Assembly: GCA_026415975.1 (NCBI GenBank)
Contig: JAOAFZ010000001.1
Span: 62,001 to 126,000, forward strand
Source: Patescibacteria group bacterium
GTDB taxonomy: Bacteria; Patescibacteriota; Microgenomatia; UBA1406; GWC2-37-13
Length of the DNA stretch: 64,000 bases
Reading direction: 5' to 3'
The stretch's first letter is position 1. Each line of letters begins with the position of its first letter. Of this stretch, positions 37,501 through 44,670 are shown piece by piece. The notes below the pieces were generated by a model. The model was not told the origin of the DNA and did not search any database. It saw nothing but the letters and a program-made list of their open reading frames with translations. The position numbers were made by a program, and so were the translations under genes.

Positions 37501-38938
37501 GGATGTCCATGGTGTTCCCATAAAAAACCCAACCGATGACACCCCCGGAAGACAGGCGCTTACCTTTGCATTTGGTACAGAGGTATACATAACAGGAGAG
37601 GGTGGCGGACTGCAAGCACTTACCCGGGCATATGGACGATTTGCCGGTCCGCCATGGGATACATCTGATCCGCGAGAACAGGCTGCCTTTGCGGAAGTAG
37701 CCGAGATACTGAAAGGACTTGGTGCAAAAATTCCTGGTTGGACCTCGATGGCAAAGACCGGAACTCATGCAGGCACCGGCCCAAACGGCGAGCCGACTGT
37801 CTCTTCGCTACTAACGGTACTTACTCTTCGAGACGAAGCGGAACCGTCAACTCAGTATCAGATTGGAGTGCTGGTGCGCGGTCAGGAAATACTACAAGAC
37901 AACCGGGTAGTTACAGTGAACCTCTCTGATGCTCAGCGTCGGGCCGGTGTTGCGGCTGAAAGCTTTCAGGCTCCGTTACCACTTGCACAGGATATTGCAG
38001 AGATTATCCCGGGTCTTTCGGAGAGTAAGTACATATCTCCAGAGGAAGTTGAGACTGTTTACCGTACCATTTTTTCCGGTACGGTACCGGAAATGCCTTA
38101 TGCGGTCATGGGTCTTGCTCAAGGCACACAACTCTATGGTCTTGATGGTTCACCCCTTACTCAAATTCAGGCTCCTGTGGTGGTTGATGTGGTTGGTCAG
38201 GTGCAAGGGGAATTGCAACAGATTACTCTGGAAAACAGCAGGGGTGAGCTCAGTATGGCGTTCGTGCCTGCGGAAAGTCTTATCCCACTTCGTGATTTTT
38301 TGGCTAGCAATTCCATACCTATTGAACAAGAGATAGAGAGCATAACCAAAAAATCACCTCTACAGGCATTGGTCATGGACGAGAGAGTACAGTCGCCGCT
38401 CCTGAGACGCTTTTTCAGCCTCCAAAGCAGATCTATTATGCTAACTCCAAGTGTTGTGCAGTATGGTGCTATTCAGCGTGCAGCAGGTCTGGTTGATATT
38501 GTAACAATACATCCTGATCGGATAGCTGATTTTTTCGGTGAAAAGAAAAAAACACCAGCAACAGTCGCCTTGTTTCTTCGTGAATTTGAGGCAGAACAGC
38601 GACTGCGTGAGCTTGATTCCCTGATCCGAAGAGTGCTACCCGGCTCGAGTCTTCACAGCGTACTTGCGGAGGATAATAATCTTCGTATGTTTGTGTACGC
38701 TCTTGCACACAACCCGGAACGTTTTCAAAGCTATATTGCCGCTTCTTTGGCAAATCCCCATGGTCATCCGATGGATACAAAAGGGCAGATTGGCGATGTT
38801 GTGCGCCGCTACCGTGAACTTTTTGCGCCTGATCTGGCAGGACCATCCGCCTCCGGCAGTTCAGAAGAAGAAAGGGTATTGGAATTCTTAGCGGCTCTCG
38901 AGAGTAAAAGGATCTATATAGACACCTTATTCCGGTAG
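34577..38938 (+). CDS. Giant class A penicillin-binding protein with degenerate transglycosylase domain
   Basis: 1453 aa. N-terminal charged cytoplasmic region (1-225), one or two hydrophobic segments (about 225-315), a GT51-like region (about 415-690) and a transpeptidase domain (about 800-1170). Active-site motifs: SxxK in PASVIKG (Ser870, Lys873), SxN in RSLNVP (Ser928, Asn930) and KTG in MAKTGTH (Lys1060). GT51 traces: LPPHYLRFLNAMEGLSGEE where families have the catalytic ED-x2-F motif, GGSEVPSQLAKE for GGSTITQQLAK, and GAARYLFGRHLSELNRAETIVVIMSIP. ED and FxxHxG are not preserved. About 280 residues follow the TP domain. Typical PBP1a has 750-850 aa. Peptidoglycan cross-linking is likely; polymerisation is doubtful. 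Confidence 0.88.
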   Translation: MSLENPQFLPNAEPPETTVSENLAGEQSGWFRNNEKIDALFDTSLSFEDYTQRVTYVSQSIAETVAKNPVEGWELLEYLHFAGNNPSEAAQRKLQDLLRALSTHLSTADRPSLKQFDVLTDDDVQRILYLADVGGRLSRLSAPAEENPHRRKKARPEPTVVSPVLEEFKAQITSEEAARRVLGIWRDAIPHLKSDEARLLYSQVRAKCRSFRLQRFCEKVVRPGNRVLIPVAGAVSSAAWGAPALSSPLPWPLDDPMLLAIAGGTGAGGLATLAEHAKRLLDPNNKKNRRKFNWVLRNLANTVLATITAVELSRGAAPPTVDYRNGAQYLGTTDELSAESIRRGILKNPERIPEILVDGRTVRLEDIDYGLTVPVLQEDGSTSWRTALPIEFVDSATGEKLLVYRRTIYDGDITPEELPPHYLRFLNAMEGLSGEEAPLGEIFGFAPITSTDEFIARILSRNLSPSNILKLFRGENPDFSRGGSEVPSQLAKEIYGRRNSRSLIDPRIPNTIYDEARYREGLAYAWRLYCALRDGKVIAPEYLRQRAKEDAIGLVPPATADNKLQEVLFLLIEQMERRLAGRLLESDKDYVAVYSRTIRMGAVVEEDPEKGATPGVGTEILGTTGAARYLFGRHLSELNRAETIVVIMSIPRARETYEAFAAHRRGEPGALRELSDRFENSIILLQKKGVITPAEADEIRAEGKEIFENNGYSLRIPPEFQNLWYPELPYELLSQVDPFISSTPAEIAEKPGVLLTGRGIQVPIETGGAFALRFKPLTAEALELSGRFEAPFSQNLEQFLLSRLELRMQNDYPYYEYSRPNGSKIRLPAYEYAPGEYVPGLHIVILDEKGTVIAEYDPANTAPNPIMPASVIKGPMYALARISGAISGPEEATSAVPGPYAFAPDITVRNAGNVSIRRLTWAEALERSLNVPFAELFKGMIEQEIPGVTDPQERNRLNFTRLQNELYRLFGIRFTDVHGVPIKNPTDDTPGRQALTFAFGTEVYITGEGGGLQALTRAYGRFAGPPWDTSDPREQAAFAEVAEILKGLGAKIPGWTSMAKTGTHAGTGPNGEPTVSSLLTVLTLRDEAEPSTQYQIGVLVRGQEILQDNRVVTVNLSDAQRRAGVAAESFQAPLPLAQDIAEIIPGLSESKYISPEEVETVYRTIFSGTVPEMPYAVMGLAQGTQLYGLDGSPLTQIQAPVVVDVVGQVQGELQQITLENSRGELSMAFVPAESLIPLRDFLASNSIPIEQEIESITKKSPLQALVMDERVQSPLLRRFFSLQSRSIMLTPSVVQYGAIQRAAGLVDIVTIHPDRIADFFGEKKKTPATVALFLREFEAEQRLRELDSLIRRVLPGSSLHSVLAEDNNLRMFVYALAHNPERFQSYIAASLANPHGHPMDTKGQIGDVVRRYRELFAPDLAGPSASGSSEEERVLEFLAALESKRIYIDTLFR

Positions 38939-39076
38939 TTTTGCAACCTGATGACGTTGCGGGCAACTGCTATTTTTTCCTGAATTCCAATCGGTCGGAA
39001 TTCTATCTAAAGATTTTACGATCTTTTCAGAACCGGGGACTAGAGAAGTAATTATAGTATATACTGAAAGTGAAGC

Positions 39077-39355
39077 ATGCAACGTATTACGGATATTTTT
39101 ACCGGTCTGTTACAGTTTCTGGCGCAGCTTGCCAAGCGGTTTTTTGTTGATTTAGGGTATGCGGTGTATTTCTGGGTAATGGAGTATGATGATAAGCTGC
39201 GATCAACAAAGACCCCGACACAGCGTATTCTTATCTGGGCCGGAATTGTCGTTGGAGTTCTTGCTGGCGCCGCACTCATTCTGAACGGTGCGTACCATCT
39301 CATCAGCAATCTGAATATTGGCACTTATGAACCAGCCTCATCTCCTCTAGAATAA
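39077..39355 (+). CDS. Small single-pass membrane protein downstream of the PBP
   Basis: 92 aa with an amphipathic or hydrophobic N-terminal half (LLQFLAQLAKRFFVDLGYAVYFWVM), polar middle and one clear membrane helix (ILIWAGIVVGVLAGAALILNGAYHLI). TATACT lies 11 nt before the ATG. It follows the PBP gene after 138 nt, which contain an inverted repeat (GAATTCC/GGAATTC, 38982-39003). Family unknown; an envelope accessory function is possible. Confidence 0.7.
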   Translation: MQRITDIFTGLLQFLAQLAKRFFVDLGYAVYFWVMEYDDKLRSTKTPTQRILIWAGIVVGVLAGAALILNGAYHLISNLNIGTYEPASSPLE

Positions 39356-39678
39356 TCACTCTACTGGATAGTCCGCAGGTGCGTGTAGCGTTCGCCCGGG
39401 CGGTTCTGCATATCGTGATGGGCACCGTGCTCTGTTATCCCCGTCTTCGATAACCATCAGACCGTTCCAAAGGGATATAAATAGTAAATCCGGACAGACC
39501 GATGGTGTCTGCCTAACATTAGACTTTTTACACTACGATTCCTGAAAGGGCAGATGTTACTATGTTGCTTGATTTTTCTCAGGCAAAGAAATATGCAAAA
39601 ATGGAAAACTGTAGCCCTTTATAAAGCATGTAGATAAACTGCTATCCGGTTTTGCATAGCGACTGGTATCATTTCACT
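39356..39678. other. Intergenic region, no gene seen
   Basis: About 320 nt. The only clear structure is a short hairpin with CAGAC (39495-39499) and GTCTG (39507-39511), without a T-run. A TATCAT at 39667-39672 lies 6 nt before the HAD gene start and may be its -10. I compared it with RNase P RNA, tmRNA and 6S RNA consensus elements and found no match. Confidence 0.5.
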
Positions 39679-40254
39679 ATGAGTATTGATAAACAACTTG
39701 AGCGGGTAAGCGCAGGCCAGAAAACGAATGTAATCTTCGATTTTGATGAAACGTTATGCACTCTTCACATTGACTGGGGAGGCTGGTCAAATCGTATGGC
39801 GGAAGCTATCCGGAGATATGATCCAGAGTTCAGGGGATATCCAAGTGCCGAAGAACTCAATGGTCTGGTTCACCGCTATGGTCAGAACTTCCGCCAGGAT
39901 ATGATTGAAGCAAATGCGTTGGCAGAGCGTGAGTTCTTTTCCGGGTATTCCCGGAATGACAACGCTCTAGAGTTTCTTCGCCGCGTGTCAAACTATGCGC
40001 AGGTTCACCTCTGGACGTCCAATGATCGCCGGACGGTAGAGCCGATTCTTCAGGAGCTGGATATCGCGGGGCTCTTTCGACACACTGTATTCAACAACGA
40101 CGTTACGTTCATGAAGCCAGATCCGGACGGAATGCGGTATATAAACTCCGAAGGACTCCCGGTAACGGAATTTCTGTTTTATGGAGACAGTGCCTACGAC
40201 CGGGGAGCTTGTGAAGCCGCCGGCATAGAGTTTGTGCATATTGGACTACTATAA
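39679..40254 (+). CDS. HAD-superfamily hydrolase
   Basis: 191 aa from ATG 39679, chosen over the frame's upstream start because TATCAT lies 6 nt before it. Motif I is VIFDFDETLC (Asp nucleophile and general acid), motif II HLWTSNDRRTV, motif III Lys in TFMKPDPDGMRYI, and motif IV FYGDSAYDRGACEAAG. The cap between I and II is short and helical, as in phosphoglycolate phosphatase-like or nucleotidase-type enzymes. It should remove phosphate from a small metabolite; the substrate cannot be told. Confidence 0.85.
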   Translation: MSIDKQLERVSAGQKTNVIFDFDETLCTLHIDWGGWSNRMAEAIRRYDPEFRGYPSAEELNGLVHRYGQNFRQDMIEANALAEREFFSGYSRNDNALEFLRRVSNYAQVHLWTSNDRRTVEPILQELDIAGLFRHTVFNNDVTFMKPDPDGMRYINSEGLPVTEFLFYGDSAYDRGACEAAGIEFVHIGLL

Positions 40255-40540
40255 TTTTCTGCTGAAAATCATTTTCATATATTTTCTGGAGGAAAGACTC
40301 TGGATGGTATAGGTCTTTCATCATTTGTTCGAAGGATCGTCCTGTATCGGCTGGGGATTTTTGCCGACATCCCCATTGACTGGTCAATATCAATGTAGAC
40401 ACTCTTTCTGCAGGAGTTTTTCTTTCATGGTGCACTACTGGCTATATGAGAGGGCGATGGTTCGCCTGTACGGGCCTATGCTATCATCCAGAATACAACA
40501 GACTTCAGCGGTAATTTGTATGATGAAAAAGGTCTGCATT

Positions 40541-40567
40541 AGCTCCTCACCCCGGTGGAGCTTTTTT
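40541..40567 (+). terminator. Intrinsic terminator facing the GH15-like gene
   Basis: AGCTC (40541-40545) and CACC pair with GGTG and GAGCT (to 40562), followed by six T. It ends plus-strand transcription from the HAD side; the hairpin overlaps the stop codon of the minus-strand GH15-like gene. A 5-codon-preceded mini frame beginning MMKKVCISSSPRW at 40519 runs into the hairpin, similar to the leader at 20998. Confidence 0.7.
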
Positions 40568-41629
40568 CTGCTCTTCAAGCCGCTGTTCCATTTGATACAG
40601 CGCAGTAATGAAGAGAGACTCACTCCAGCCGAGCGGGGTATTGTCATTGTATTCGGGTGAATTAGAAAAGTACAACTCCGGCATTCCCTTCTCGGTATCA
40701 TCCGCTATCAGTTCCTTGATAAACTCTTTCGCTTTCTCTGCATTCCCAAGCTTTTCGTAGATAATAGCAAGCCATGCAAGACCAAATGTCCATTCTGCCT
40801 CTTCGCTAACACCATCTTCATTTTTGTTGTAGTAGCGGTCGTTCTTATAGCGTATGACTCCTCTCTCTCGCAGGAGATGGTACTCTACGTGATCAAGAAT
40901 AGCATCGCGCTCTTCGGGAGTGACTACGTTATACGGCCAGACCAGTGACAAAAGCGACAGATCAACAAATTTCCGCTCTGACTCCCGAGGTAATAATGCA
41001 TGCAGAGTTTCTTCACCTTTCCAGATCAGCTCCAAAGGAACATGGATCTTCGGAAGTCGCATAATTGATTTCAGGCCGGCGACGCATGCACCTACCGACG
41101 ATGCGTGAACTTCTTCGTCTTCTTCCCACATCCCGCTATCCCGATCATGCCAATATTCGATCGCCTGAAGGTATTTGATCAATTTATTTACAATCCGGAC
41201 TTCATCCTCGGACTGAAGCATGGAACGGTGATGGTGGTGTTCCAGCTCACCAATCCTGAAGAGGATACATCCTACTGCATCATTCTGTTTGTTGCCCCAC
41301 TCTTCCCAGAACTCATCAAACGTTTCCGGGTGGAACCTTGCATGAATATACTGATACGACGCCTGCGGCTTATTTTCGATAGCCCAGTCTATTTTGTCCT
41401 CGTGTTTAAGAAAGATCCCAAGAATCGCACGGTAGGTTTTTTCTACTGTGTCCCAGTCCCCGATAATCTCGAAGGCAATAGTCTCATAAAAGTTGTCTCG
41501 CAGCCATGACTTATCGTAGCCGGTTCCAACCGATTTATCCGATGCCGCGAACAACCCAGAATCATATTGGAGACCTTTCAGTATTTCGAGGTGTTTGTCT
41601 ATCAACTGCCGATAGGTTAGTCTTGCCAT
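40547..41629 (-). CDS. GH15-like (six-hairpin) glycosidase
   Basis: 360 aa from ATG 41629 (GTG 41635 is the alternative). Alpha-helical (alpha/alpha)6-type protein with the features of GH15/phosphorylase-kinase-alpha-like enzymes: DKSWLRDNFYETIAF near the N-terminus, SGMWEEDEEVHASSVGACVAGL in the middle (Glu pair as general acid candidate), RERGVIRYKNDRYYNK and EAEWTFGLAWLAIIYEKLG toward the end. Cytoplasmic, no signal peptide. It probably hydrolyses alpha-glucosides or trehalose-like sugars; specificity unknown. Transcribed alone on the minus strand. Confidence 0.85.
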   Translation of the reverse strand: MARLTYRQLIDKHLEILKGLQYDSGLFAASDKSVGTGYDKSWLRDNFYETIAFEIIGDWDTVEKTYRAILGIFLKHEDKIDWAIENKPQASYQYIHARFHPETFDEFWEEWGNKQNDAVGCILFRIGELEHHHHRSMLQSEDEVRIVNKLIKYLQAIEYWHDRDSGMWEEDEEVHASSVGACVAGLKSIMRLPKIHVPLELIWKGEETLHALLPRESERKFVDLSLLSLVWPYNVVTPEERDAILDHVEYHLLRERGVIRYKNDRYYNKNEDGVSEEAEWTFGLAWLAIIYEKLGNAEKAKEFIKELIADDTEKGMPELYFSNSPEYNDNTPLGWSESLFITALYQMEQRLEEQKKAPPG

Positions 41630-41888
41630 ACACACAATGGTATACTATTGTGCGGCGGGGTACAAGTACAAATATATATCGCCAGATTGCAGGACATAAT
41701 AGCTTCACAACGGGAGGCGGAAATAAAAAAATGGGTAAGGCCGGTAAAGAAGCATTGATCAGGAGCAAAATTAGTGCCTTATACAATGGAAAAACAGACT
41801 GCGACGTTTCTTTCAGTTAATACTTTACAAATACAGCCAGGTTGGGTAGTATAGTGGTGAAGGCTATAATAATTTATGTACCTACTCA

Positions 41889-42146
41889 ATGGCACACCTC
41901 CCAACTGATAAGGATGATGAAACACAGTACCCCTATCAATACCTTGATGGAATAAATCAGTCAGAAGATCTGGAAGCAGTAAATGAAACTGATCCCGATC
42001 TACTTGCAGAATCGGCTTCGGAAGATCCTCCAGAAATGGAAGGTGATGAAGTTCCCCTTTCATCTTATCATGAAGAAGGTGACGAGGACGTGGATGAAAT
42101 AGCCAATCTAATGCACCCGGGGGTGGACGAAGGAACAGACGAATAA
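41889..42146 (+). CDS. Small acidic hypothetical protein upstream of mutY
   Basis: 85 aa, very acidic (MEGDEVPLSSYHEEGDEDVDEIANL and similar), without membrane or signal segments; probably disordered. It ends 3 nt before the MutY-like start, so the two genes should be co-transcribed and translated together. TATAAT at about 41865-41870 precedes it. No family recognised. The overlap with the minus-strand frame and the strong acidity make composition the main evidence. Confidence 0.6.
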   Translation: MAHLPTDKDDETQYPYQYLDGINQSEDLEAVNETDPDLLAESASEDPPEMEGDEVPLSSYHEEGDEDVDEIANLMHPGVDEGTDE

Positions 42147-42149
42147 CCG

Positions 42150-42950
42150 ATGTATCTTGCAGAATTCCGTCGCACGGTCCAGGATTTTTATTTCGCCAAC
42201 AAACGCATTCTACCATGGCGTGAAAAAAGATCACATTATGGCGTGTTTGTCTCGGAGATCATGCTTCAGCAGACCCAGGTGCCCCGGGTGCTTATCAAGT
42301 ACACAGAGTTTACTAAGCGCTTTCCCGATTTCCGGACTCTGGCCAATGCTTCTTTGTCCGATGTACTGACGGCCTGGCAGGGACTGGGTTATAATCGGCG
42401 CGGAATCTATCTGCGGCAGGCTGCTAAGCTAATCATAGAGAGATATGGAGGTTCCATTCCAAAGTCAGTAGACCTTGTGGATGAGCTTCCTGGTGTAGGA
42501 AAGGCGACCGCAGCAGCTATAGTCACCTACACGCATAATATACCTGTTGTCTTTATCGAGACAAATGTGCGGCGGGTATTTCTTCATCATTTTTTTGCCG
42601 GTCAGGAGAATGTGGATGACCGAGAGCTGGAACCGATTGTATCTGAGGCTCTTGACCGTAAGAACCCGCGGGACTGGTATTATGCGCTTATGGATTATGG
42701 CACATACCTGGCACGTAGTATTCCGAACCCGAACCGACGATCACGGCATTACACCACGCAGACACCCTTCGAGGGTTCTATACGGCAAGCTCGGGGTGCA
42801 ATACTCCGGTATTTATTACAACATGGCAATGCAAGTGAAGATACGTTACGCAGCACAATTACTTCGGATAAGGTCGATGCTGCCCTTGCGGGAATGGTGC
42901 GGGATGGCATAGTGGAACTTCGAAGCTCACTGTATTTTTTACGGGAGTAG
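42150..42950 (+). CDS. MutY-like HhH-GPD DNA glycosylase without Fe-S cluster
   Basis: 266 aa. Family that removes A opposite oxidised G. N-terminal ILPWRE and SEIMLQQTQVPRV (catalytic Glu of MutY is in this motif), HhH motif LPGVGKATAAAI (about 113-124), and VVFIETNVRRVF where E. coli MutY has ILDGNVKRV. The catalytic Asp position is thus Glu. The four C-terminal Cys of the [4Fe-4S] loop are missing (the protein contains no Cys I can find) and so is the NUDIX-like C-domain; a wHTH-like tail takes its place. Glycosylase of the MutY branch, but substrate choice is uncertain. Confidence 0.85.
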   Translation: MYLAEFRRTVQDFYFANKRILPWREKRSHYGVFVSEIMLQQTQVPRVLIKYTEFTKRFPDFRTLANASLSDVLTAWQGLGYNRRGIYLRQAAKLIIERYGGSIPKSVDLVDELPGVGKATAAAIVTYTHNIPVVFIETNVRRVFLHHFFAGQENVDDRELEPIVSEALDRKNPRDWYYALMDYGTYLARSIPNPNRRSRHYTTQTPFEGSIRQARGAILRYLLQHGNASEDTLRSTITSDKVDAALAGMVRDGIVELRSSLYFLRE

Positions 42951-42965
42951 TAGTACAATGGGCAG

Positions 42966-43601
42966 ATGACGCTTCAAGAACGTGCGGATGCTATTCGGGA
43001 GATATTGCACCGTGAATTTCCCAATCCAAAGCCGGAGCTGAAGTATAATTCCGATAAGCCTTACGAGTTTCTCTTTGCGGTGATGCTCTCTGCACAATGC
43101 ACCGATAAAATGGTTAACCGAGTAACCGATTCGTTATTCCGTAAATACACCTCCCTTGATGATTATTGTTCGGCTACAGAAGAAGAGTTTTGCAAGGATA
43201 TTAAATCAATCGGACTGTGTCGGGTAAAAGCACGCAACATCCTGGCGACTGCTAGGATGTTGCGCGACCAATATGACAGCAAAGTTCCGCAGAAGATGGA
43301 AGATCTGCTTAAACTACCGGGCGTAGCGAGAAAAACAGCAAATGTTGTACTGGGACAGCTTTTTGGAATAAATGAGGGAATAGCGGTGGATACTCACGTC
43401 AAGCGTCTTGCAAAAGCACTTGGATTAACAAAACATGATGATCCGGGGAAGGTAGAGCAGGATCTAATGAAAGTTATTCCTCGGAACGAGTGGAATACCT
43501 TCAGTTTACAGCTTATCTTATATGGCCGACACCGCTGGCCGGCCCGTACCAATACACACGACGGGCCATTAGCACCATTTGTTGTTAAACCTAATGGATA
43601 A
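42966..43601 (+). CDS. nth: Endonuclease III-like DNA glycosylase/lyase without Fe-S cysteines
   Basis: 211 aa. HhH motif LPGVARKTANVVLG with the catalytic Lys, and VDTHVKRLAKALGL with the catalytic Asp, so both Nth active-site residues are present. The C-terminal C-x6-C-x2-C-x5-C motif is replaced by RHRWPARTNTHDGPLAPFV without any Cys. Role: base excision of oxidised pyrimidines plus strand cleavage. TACAAT (42954-42959) lies 6 nt before the ATG, so it may have its own leaderless promoter. It follows the MutY-like gene by 15 nt. Confidence 0.9.
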   Translation: MTLQERADAIREILHREFPNPKPELKYNSDKPYEFLFAVMLSAQCTDKMVNRVTDSLFRKYTSLDDYCSATEEEFCKDIKSIGLCRVKARNILATARMLRDQYDSKVPQKMEDLLKLPGVARKTANVVLGQLFGINEGIAVDTHVKRLAKALGLTKHDDPGKVEQDLMKVIPRNEWNTFSLQLILYGRHRWPARTNTHDGPLAPFVVKPNG

Positions 43602-43959
43602 ACAGACATTCGTTGTTGTGGGTGTATCCCAGGATTCCAAAAAGTACGGACACAGGATTTTCCGGGATATGGTTTACGCTGGCTGGAAGGTTTATGGAGT
43701 GAATCCGAAAGGCGGAAAAGTAGAGGGCCACAAGCTGTACCCATCTATTGCAGAGCTGCCGGTAATCCCGGATACCGCTGTTTTGGTTATTCCACCCCAG
43801 GCGGCCAAAGAATTACTCCCGGAAATTGTCCAAAAAGGTATTCGACATGTGTGGTTTCAGCCCGGTGCCGAATCAGAAGACGGCATCACCGAGGCGGAAC
43901 GGCTGGGGCTGCACGTGACACATTCCGCCTGTATCATGATCCGTTCAGGTCTTTGGTAA
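43594..43959 (+). CDS. CoA-binding domain protein (YccU-like)
   Basis: 121 aa from ATG 43594, which overlaps the nth stop by 8 nt. Rossmann fold: VVVGVSQDSKKYGHRIFRDM, then VYGVNPKGGKVEG, VLVIPPQAAKELLPEIV and HVWFQPGAES. Single-domain proteins of this type (CoA_binding_2) bind CoA or acyl-CoA derivatives; the exact reaction is unknown. Likely in one transcript with nth. Confidence 0.85.
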   Translation: MDKQTFVVVGVSQDSKKYGHRIFRDMVYAGWKVYGVNPKGGKVEGHKLYPSIAELPVIPDTAVLVIPPQAAKELLPEIVQKGIRHVWFQPGAESEDGITEAERLGLHVTHSACIMIRSGLW

Positions 43960-43967
43960 AATATGGC

Positions 43968-44570
43968 ATGTATGAAGCCATTTTTCCTGCTACAGTGCTC
44001 AATAAAATAGTACCTGTTGCTATTCTTGACAGGCTGTTATTTACAATCACCGCAATAGGAATTGCATTTGTCATAAATGCACTAATTAAGCGCGGCCTTC
44101 TTGTTTTCATCCGGGGAATAAACAGAAATGGGACGATACCTCCAAACTATATAAAGAAAGGAAACACCTTTCATTCTATACTGACCAGTTTTCTTGATAT
44201 ATTCACCATACTTGTGACAGTACTGGTAATTCTTTCAAACTGGCAGGTTGATATCTCTCCGCTTCTTGCCTCAGCAGGAATCATAGGTCTTGCTGCTTCT
44301 CTTGGTTCCCAGACTCTTATAAAAGACTTTATGGCGGGATTATTCATTGTTTCCGAGAATCAGTTCAATGTAGGGGATCGGGTTACCATTGATAAGTACA
44401 CAGGTAAGGTTGTGCAAATGACCCTGCGGTTAACGATTCTAAAAGATGATGAAGGAAACCTGATATATATCCCGAATTCCCAGTTAAAGTCTGTAATTCG
44501 TCATCCGAAACAGGAAAGTCTGCAAGCAACGGCAGTTATGGTCGAGAAAGAAAGAAAGAAACGTCAGTAA
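43968..44570 (+). CDS. Small mechanosensitive channel, MscS family
   Basis: 200 aa from ATG 43968; TAAAAT (43957-43962) ends 5 nt before it and the CoA-binding gene ends just upstream. Three membrane helices (LLFTITAIGIAFVINALI, ILTSFLDIFTILVTVLVILSNW, LLASAGIIGLAASLGSQTLIKDF) are followed by the beta domain NQFNVGDRVTIDKYTGKVVQMTLRLTILKDDEGNLIYIPN. This matches the pore-lining TM3 and beta domain of MscS. The large C-terminal vestibule is shortened. It releases solutes during hypo-osmotic shock. Confidence 0.9.
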   Translation: MYEAIFPATVLNKIVPVAILDRLLFTITAIGIAFVINALIKRGLLVFIRGINRNGTIPPNYIKKGNTFHSILTSFLDIFTILVTVLVILSNWQVDISPLLASAGIIGLAASLGSQTLIKDFMAGLFIVSENQFNVGDRVTIDKYTGKVVQMTLRLTILKDDEGNLIYIPNSQLKSVIRHPKQESLQATAVMVEKERKKRQ

Positions 44571-44625
44571 CAATCTATTCCTACCAAAATAACCGCTGGC
44601 AGCTTACCTTTCTTACAATCTTGCG

Positions 44626-44653
44626 AAAAAGCCGATCCTTGCGGACCGGCTTT
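44626..44653 (-). terminator. Terminator of the rpoB-fusA operon
   Basis: Hairpin AAGCCG-A-TCC, loop TTGC, GGA-C-CGGCTT. On the minus strand it is followed by five T and lies 18 nt after the fusA stop. In the plus direction the T-run is only three, so it is mainly for fusA. Confidence 0.7.
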
Positions 44654-44670
44654 CCCGAACGGCTTTCCGA

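Noticed and set aside
39356-39678. Structured RNA such as RNase P RNA, tmRNA or a riboswitch
   Set aside because: Only one short hairpin is visible; none of the consensus elements of these RNAs were found.
41827-41885. tRNA-like stretch GGGTAGTATAGTGGT upstream of the acidic ORF
   Set aside because: It resembles an A-box-like sequence, but no acceptor stem, anticodon arm or T-arm can be formed.
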